NCBI GenBank assembly: GCA_002496355.1
Contig: DAJP01000073.1
Coordinates: 1 to 10,967 of the forward strand
Source of the DNA: Euryarchaeota archaeon UBA346
GTDB taxonomy: Archaea > Thermoplasmatota > E2 > DHVEG-1
Direction: 5' to 3'
Length of the DNA stretch: 10,967 bases
Position 1 is the stretch's first letter, and each line of letters starts with the position of its first letter. Below are positions 7,588-10,967 of the stretch, one piece after another. A model generated the notes under the pieces. It was not told where the DNA came from. It saw only the letters and a list, made by a program, of their open reading frames with translations, and searched no databases. The position numbers were made by a program, and so were the translations under genes.

Positions 7588-8328
7588 ATGACCATCGCAG
7601 AGAATATCCTTGAATTATCTAAGAAAAAGAAACTCCATTTCGCTCTTCTTGACCCTGATAAACAAAAACCTGCGGTAGCTGGTCAGATAGCCCAAACCCT
7701 CACGGAGGCGGGCAGTAGCGCCATCATGGTTGGTGGTTCGACTCTTCTCTCCCAGAAACAGGTAGATGAGACATGCCAAGCTATCAAAAAAAATTCAGAT
7801 CTCCCGGTCATCCTCTTTCCCTCTGGTGCGAAATTCCTCAGCAAATACGCTGACGCAGTGTTCTTCATGAGCCTGCTGAACTCAAATAACCTTGGGTATG
7901 TGATCCGAGAACACGTGAAAGGAGCACCCTTTGTGAAATACTCAGGGCTTGAACCGATATCCATGGGGTACGTCATCATAGAACCAGGTATGACCGCAGG
8001 ACGTATCGGGGAAGCTGAGCTGATAAAAAGAAATGATCTCCAAACAGCTATAGGTTACGCGTTGGCTGCTGAATACCTCGGAATGGACTTTTTCTACATT
8101 GAGGCTGGTTCAGGAGCTCCTGATCCTGTTCCCAACGAGATGATTCAAGCAGTGAAGAAAAACACATCGATTATCCTGTGCGTCGGCGGGGGAATACGGA
8201 CTCCAGAGACTGCAAAGGAGAAAGCACATGCAGGAGCAAACATCATCATTACCGGGACTGCCATTGAAAAAGACGCCCATTTTAAGTCCACCCTTTCCAG
8301 CATCGTACAAGCAATAGAAGGATTATAG
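7588..8328 (+). CDS. Geranylgeranylglyceryl phosphate synthase (GGGPS)
   Basis: This enzyme joins geranylgeranyl diphosphate to sn-glycerol-1-phosphate, the first committed step of archaeal ether-lipid synthesis, using a TIM-barrel fold. The 246-residue protein shows LLDPDK (20-25), IMVGGST (46-52), FPSG (77-80), FMSLLNS (93-99), IIEPG (130-134), YIEAGSG (170-176), and the phosphate-binding GGGI (200-203) and ITGT (221-224) segments. These are family hallmarks (GGGPS/PcrB superfamily), and the SLLNS and IEAGSG forms point to the archaeal GGGPS group that includes long-chain enzymes. An ATG at 7570 would add six residues (MFFSPT). I prefer 7588 from family N-terminus length and the TATA spacing, but this is not certain. 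The next gene, ubiX, starts 3 nt after the stop, so the two are very likely co-transcribed. Confidence 0.93.
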   Translation: MTIAENILELSKKKKLHFALLDPDKQKPAVAGQIAQTLTEAGSSAIMVGGSTLLSQKQVDETCQAIKKNSDLPVILFPSGAKFLSKYADAVFFMSLLNSNNLGYVIREHVKGAPFVKYSGLEPISMGYVIIEPGMTAGRIGEAELIKRNDLQTAIGYALAAEYLGMDFFYIEAGSGAPDPVPNEMIQAVKKNTSIILCVGGGIRTPETAKEKAHAGANIIITGTAIEKDAHFKSTLSSIVQAIEGL

Positions 8329-8331
8329 AGT

Positions 8332-8883
8332 ATGAGATATTTTGTTAGCATCGGAGGGGCTTCCGGAAGTATCTACGGCATCAGGTTGCTCCAAGAATTA
8401 CACAAGCAATGTCATGAGGTCCATCTTGTTATTTCCGAAGGGGCAAAAAAAATCATTCAACATGAAACGACCTTTACTCCTACAAATCTGGAGACATATG
8501 CTCATATTGTGTACGACAATGAGGATTTATGCGCTGGGCCAGCAAGCGGCTCGTTCCCACTGGATGCGATGATTGTCATCCCCTGTAGCATGAAGACCCT
8601 CTCCGCGATTGCTCACGGATTTGGTGATACCTTGACATCACGAGCAGCAAGCTGTTGTTTGAAAGAAGGACGAAAGCTCATCTTGGTTCTTCGAGAGACC
8701 CCTTTGGATCTGCCAGGGATTACCAACATGCTTGCAGCAAAACAAAGCGGGGCAGTCATCCTCCCTGCGATGCCTGCGTTTTATCATAAACCAGATCGAT
8801 TAGAGGACCTGGTTGATTTCATCGTTGGCAAGGTCTTTGATCAACTGGGGCTTGAGCACTCGTTGTTCAAACGATGGAGATAA
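8332..8883 (+). CDS. ubiX: Flavin prenyltransferase UbiX
   Basis: UbiX attaches a dimethylallyl group to FMN to make prenylated FMN, the cofactor of UbiD-type decarboxylases. The 183-residue protein has the N-terminal FMN-binding GGASGSIYG (8-16; usually TGASG), E45, PCSMKTLSAIA (84-94), R121-E122-T-P-L, and PAFYHKP around Y151, and it ends with W182. These match, with consistent spacing, the active-site residues known from Pseudomonas UbiX (Ser15, Glu49, Arg139/Glu140, Tyr169, Trp200). The position equivalent to Arg185, which contacts the prenyl phosphate, is Lys167 here. No ubiD partner lies in the window. In archaea a likely user is the UbiD-like anhydromevalonate-phosphate decarboxylase of the archaeal mevalonate pathway, which would fit the adjacent GGGPS gene. 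AAGGA at about 8318-8322, inside the GGGPS end, is the probable SD site. Confidence 0.93.
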   Translation: MRYFVSIGGASGSIYGIRLLQELHKQCHEVHLVISEGAKKIIQHETTFTPTNLETYAHIVYDNEDLCAGPASGSFPLDAMIVIPCSMKTLSAIAHGFGDTLTSRAASCCLKEGRKLILVLRETPLDLPGITNMLAAKQSGAVILPAMPAFYHKPDRLEDLVDFIVGKVFDQLGLEHSLFKRWR

Positions 8884-8889
8884 CTGATT

Positions 8890-8894
8890 GGTGT
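8890..8894 (+). promoter_or_regulatory. SD site supporting the start at 8900
   Basis: GGTGT at 8890-8894 resembles the archaeal GGTGAT-type SD and is about 5 nt before ATG 8900. In-frame TTG/GTG codons at 8888, 8891 and 8894 overlap this site and are therefore poorer starts. Confidence 0.4.
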
Positions 8895-8899
8895 TGCCT

Positions 8900-9403
8900 A
8901 TGGAAATCACTGCATGTCCTGTCTGTGGAAGTAAAAACATCGGAATAGGAACCCTCGGTGATGGGATTATCTCTGGGTTATCCTCATGGAACGAGGTATG
9001 CAAGAACTGCGGGTACCAAGGGGCATCTCTTATTTTCGAATCCGAGGTTCAGTATAAGAAATTCATTGAAGCGCTTGCGTTTCAGAAAAAACAAGCAGAA
9101 ATACAAGATACGCAACAAAGCAAAGAAAAAACAGAAAAAATCGATGAACAACCCGCTCACCATACCGCAAAAAAGAGTTATTTTTTTGAATTCATCATCT
9201 CTGTTGTTCTGGCCATCGTCTTTTTCATCATCCTCTCGGGTAGCAATTATTTCGGTCTATATTCCAATATGTTCTCCCAAAATAATCTTGGGACGATCGT
9301 GGTCTATTCTCTGGGAAGTTTCGTTGGAGTCTTCCTCTTCTTCTTCTTGCTCATCATACTGGGAGAAACACTCTATCGGAGCATCCGTACAGCAAAAAAA
9401 TAA
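8900..9403 (+). CDS. Zinc-ribbon protein with two membrane helices, function unknown
   Basis: This 167-residue protein has an N-terminal zinc ribbon with C6-x-x-C9 and C34-x-x-C37 separated by a Gly-rich stretch (GIGTLGDGIISGL). A short helical part containing FESEVQYKKF (46-55) follows, then a Lys/Glu/Gln-rich, probably coiled or disordered linker (about 60-92), and two predicted membrane helices (about 95-114 and 132-155). The short basic C-terminus (SIRTAKK) and the zinc ribbon are both likely cytoplasmic, giving a hairpin topology. I do not recognise a named family, although the 'CPVCGSKNIG...EVCKNCGYQG' pattern looks like a conserved archaeal ribbon type. The start is 16 nt after ubiX, so it probably shares the GGGPS-ubiX transcript. 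A role in membrane biology, or as a membrane-anchored nucleic-acid or protein-binding factor, is speculation. The gene ends 4 nt from the convergent GMP synthetase gene. Confidence 0.85.
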   Translation: MEITACPVCGSKNIGIGTLGDGIISGLSSWNEVCKNCGYQGASLIFESEVQYKKFIEALAFQKKQAEIQDTQQSKEKTEKIDEQPAHHTAKKSYFFEFIISVVLAIVFFIILSGSNYFGLYSNMFSQNNLGTIVVYSLGSFVGVFLFFFLLIILGETLYRSIRTAKK

Positions 9404-9407
9404 GTGA

Positions 9408-9983
9408 TTATTCTTCACACAGGTGGATGAAATTCTTAAAGATCTGCTCCCCGAACTGCGTATGTTCTACCTCCGGGTGGAACTGCAACCCATAGAACTG
9501 TTTGTTCTTATGCTGCATTGCCTGAATCTTACAATTTTCGCTTTCCCCAAGAATTATAAAACTCTTCGGGAGTTTTGTCACCTCGTCGTTATGGGACTCC
9601 CAGACAATCGATTTCTTCGGTACCCCAGCAAAGAGGGAGTCATCATCGACACAGAGGGTAAGTTCAATCTGTCCAAACTCAGGGATCTCGGATGGTTGTA
9701 CCTCGCCTCCGAAATGACGCGCCATGAATTGATGTCCAGCACAGATCCCCAGGATAGGGAACTCCGCAGCATCAAGATACTCTGCGCAATTTCCTAAGGA
9801 GCTGTTCAGACCTATCCGTGGTGCTCCACCAGAAAGGACCAGTCCTTGTATGTTTTCTTGCAACAAATCCTTTAAAGGGGTTGTGTTAGGTACGATACTG
9901 GTCTCAACCTCAAGGTCACGAAGTGTGCGCCATTCGCGATGCGTCCATTGTCCTCCGTTATCAATCACGTAAATGCGTACCAT
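9408..9983 (-). CDS. guaAA: GMP synthetase, glutamine amidotransferase subunit A
   Basis: This subunit hydrolyses glutamine and passes ammonia to the ATP-pyrophosphatase subunit, which aminates XMP to GMP. The 191-residue protein is a class I (triad) amidotransferase. The nucleophile is C81 in GICAGHQF, and the catalytic His and Glu are H169 and E171 in QFHPEVEHT. An oxyanion-strand SGGAPRIG (51-58) and the N-terminal YVIDNGGQWTH typical of the archaeal GuaA-A group are also present. Archaea often encode GMP synthetase as two separate proteins, while bacteria use one fused chain. The length is normal for the free subunit. The ATG is 4 nt after the stop of the ATPase subunit gene, with a GGGA SD-like stretch inside that gene's end, so the two are co-transcribed and probably coupled. 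Confidence 0.95.
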   Translation of the reverse strand: MVRIYVIDNGGQWTHREWRTLRDLEVETSIVPNTTPLKDLLQENIQGLVLSGGAPRIGLNSSLGNCAEYLDAAEFPILGICAGHQFMARHFGGEVQPSEIPEFGQIELTLCVDDDSLFAGVPKKSIVWESHNDEVTKLPKSFIILGESENCKIQAMQHKNKQFYGLQFHPEVEHTQFGEQIFKNFIHLCEE

Positions 9984-9987
9984 ACGT

Positions 9988-10935
9988 TTATTCCCACTCG
10001 ACCGTCCCCGGAGGTTTATTTGTCACATCATAGACGATGCGGTTCACCTTCTCCTTCAAGGTGTTGGTGATTCTTGTTGAAATCGTATCGAGCACCTCAT
10101 GAGGGATGGTGCTATAATGGCAGGTCATCGCATCCACACTTTGCACCGCACGGATCGCTATCGTGTTCCCATACGCTCGTTTGTCCCCATGAACACCAAC
10201 GGTTTTTATCGGGATCAGCACCGCAAAATACTGCCAGGGGAGCTCCATGCGTCCTTTGGCTGAAGCCTGTTCGATTTCCCGTTCAACGATATCACATGCC
10301 TCTCGCACGAGCCTGGTGCGTTCCGGGGTTGCTTCACCAATGATACGGATGGCAAGCCCAGGTCCAGGGAATGGTTGACGTTCCGACACCGGGATCTGGA
10401 GCGTTCGCGCGACCTTGCGCACCTCATCCTTATAAAGATCCCGGAGTGGTTCCACAAGCGTTAATTTCATATCCTTTGGTAACCCACCGACATTATGATG
10501 TGATTTAATGGTATCACGTAGACCACCACCTGATTCTATCCAATCCGGTGCGATGGTTCCCTGAACAAGGAAATCAATTTTTTCCTTCCGTGCAATCTGT
10601 TCGAAAACTCTGATGAATTTCTCCCCGATGATCTTACGTTTTTTCTCCGGGTCCTCCACTCCTTTTAATGCTTGATAATACTCTTTACTTGCATTAACGT
10701 ACCGATAGTTCAACCCAAGGTCTTCCATCAGGTGTTTGACCTGTTCTGATTCGTTCTTCCGCATATACCCGGTGTCGACATGTACAGCGATCAGCTGATC
10801 TCCGATCGCCTTGTTGACCAATGAAGCGCAGACCGTGCTATCCACACCACCAGAGAACGCGATCAGTGTTTTCCCCTTGATTTCGTTCTGAAGAGTTGAA
10901 ATTGTCTTTTCTATAAATCTCTCTGCATGAAACAT
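9988..10935 (-). CDS. guaAB: GMP synthetase, ATP-pyrophosphatase subunit B
   Basis: This subunit adenylates XMP with ATP and accepts ammonia from the GuaA-A subunit to form GMP, the last step of guanine nucleotide synthesis. The 315-residue protein carries the PP-loop SGGVDST (28-34), QGT (125-127), the HHNVGG segment (146-151), QPFPGPGLA (187-195), and a C-terminal dimerisation domain with VGVHGDKRAYG (247-257) that ends in the conserved XMP-binding KPPGTVEWE (307-315). The length matches the free archaeal subunit (about 305-315). AGGAG, read on the minus strand at 10948-10944, is an SD site 8 nt before the ATG, which supports this start. It is the first gene of a two-gene minus-strand unit with guaAA. 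Its promoter would lie at or beyond the right edge of the window, and no TATA box is visible in the 32 nt available. Confidence 0.96.
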   Translation of the reverse strand: MFHAERFIEKTISTLQNEIKGKTLIAFSGGVDSTVCASLVNKAIGDQLIAVHVDTGYMRKNESEQVKHLMEDLGLNYRYVNASKEYYQALKGVEDPEKKRKIIGEKFIRVFEQIARKEKIDFLVQGTIAPDWIESGGGLRDTIKSHHNVGGLPKDMKLTLVEPLRDLYKDEVRKVARTLQIPVSERQPFPGPGLAIRIIGEATPERTRLVREACDIVEREIEQASAKGRMELPWQYFAVLIPIKTVGVHGDKRAYGNTIAIRAVQSVDAMTCHYSTIPHEVLDTISTRITNTLKEKVNRIVYDVTNKPPGTVEWE

Positions 10936-10943
10936 CTGAGACG

Positions 10944-10948
10944 CTCCT
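10944..10948 (-). promoter_or_regulatory. SD site for the GMP synthetase operon
   Basis: On the minus strand this reads AGGAG and ends 8 nt before the ATG at 10935, a standard archaeal spacing. It shows that this transcript has a leader, unlike the apparently leaderless AMMECR1 and GGGPS starts. Confidence 0.5.
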
Positions 10949-10967
10949 ATTTCGACACAGTTTTTTC

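Noticed and set aside
8958..9407. 149-codon open frame on the plus strand in another frame of the zinc-ribbon gene
   Set aside because: Its translation is low-complexity (Lys-rich then Ser-rich), as expected for a shifted reading of Lys-rich linker and hydrophobic codons, while the other frame has a clear zinc ribbon and membrane helices.
9423..9797. 124-codon open frame on the plus strand
   Set aside because: It is antisense to the GMP synthetase glutaminase subunit, which has all catalytic residues, and it has no family resemblance.

Overview
The window is archaeal and most likely euryarchaeal. It encodes an AglB-type oligosaccharyltransferase, an sn-glycerol-1-phosphate-based lipid enzyme (geranylgeranylglyceryl phosphate synthase), an archaeal-type IMPase/FBPase, and a GMP synthetase split into two subunits. 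TATA-like boxes sit about 25-30 bp before several starts, and Shine-Dalgarno (SD) motifs of the GGAGG/GGTG type precede others. The very long AglB with carboxypeptidase-regulatory-like and SdrD-B-like tail domains is reminiscent of Thermoplasmata, but that placement is a guess. I see no insertion sequence, CRISPR array, tRNA or rRNA. Coding density is very high, and no gene-free stretch approaches 300 bases.

Layout. Positions 1-87 hold the 3' end of an unidentified gene. Positions 160-4326 encode a 1388-residue AglB with its own TATA box (about 112-118) and a following hairpin terminator (4331-4350). A compact co-directional block follows: an AMMECR1-family protein (4390-4998), dihydroorotase PyrC (4982-6265, overlapping by 17 nt), a COG2426 small multidrug-export-like membrane protein (6269-6757) and an archaeal IMPase/FBPase (6767-7552). 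A second block, perhaps continuing the first, holds GGGP synthase (7588-8328), flavin prenyltransferase UbiX (8332-8883) and a zinc-ribbon protein with two membrane helices (8900-9403). On the minus strand, reading toward this block, the GMP synthetase ATP-pyrophosphatase subunit (10935-9988) is followed after 4 nt by the glutaminase subunit (9983-9408). The two convergent gene sets end only 4 nt apart.

How the genes work together. PyrC supplies pyrimidine synthesis and the two GMP synthetase subunits supply purine synthesis. GGGP synthase makes the first ether bond of archaeal lipids. UbiX makes prenylated FMN, which in many archaea is needed by the UbiD-like decarboxylase of the archaeal mevalonate pathway, so the GGGPS-UbiX pair plausibly reflects isoprenoid/lipid supply. 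AglB N-glycosylates surface proteins, and its own external tail is packed with sequons.

The window is mostly housekeeping and I do not find a clearly new multi-gene system. The least ordinary items are the extended, sequon-rich AglB tail, the uncharacterised zinc-ribbon membrane protein next to lipid genes, and a Lys at a normally Arg substrate-contact position in UbiX.
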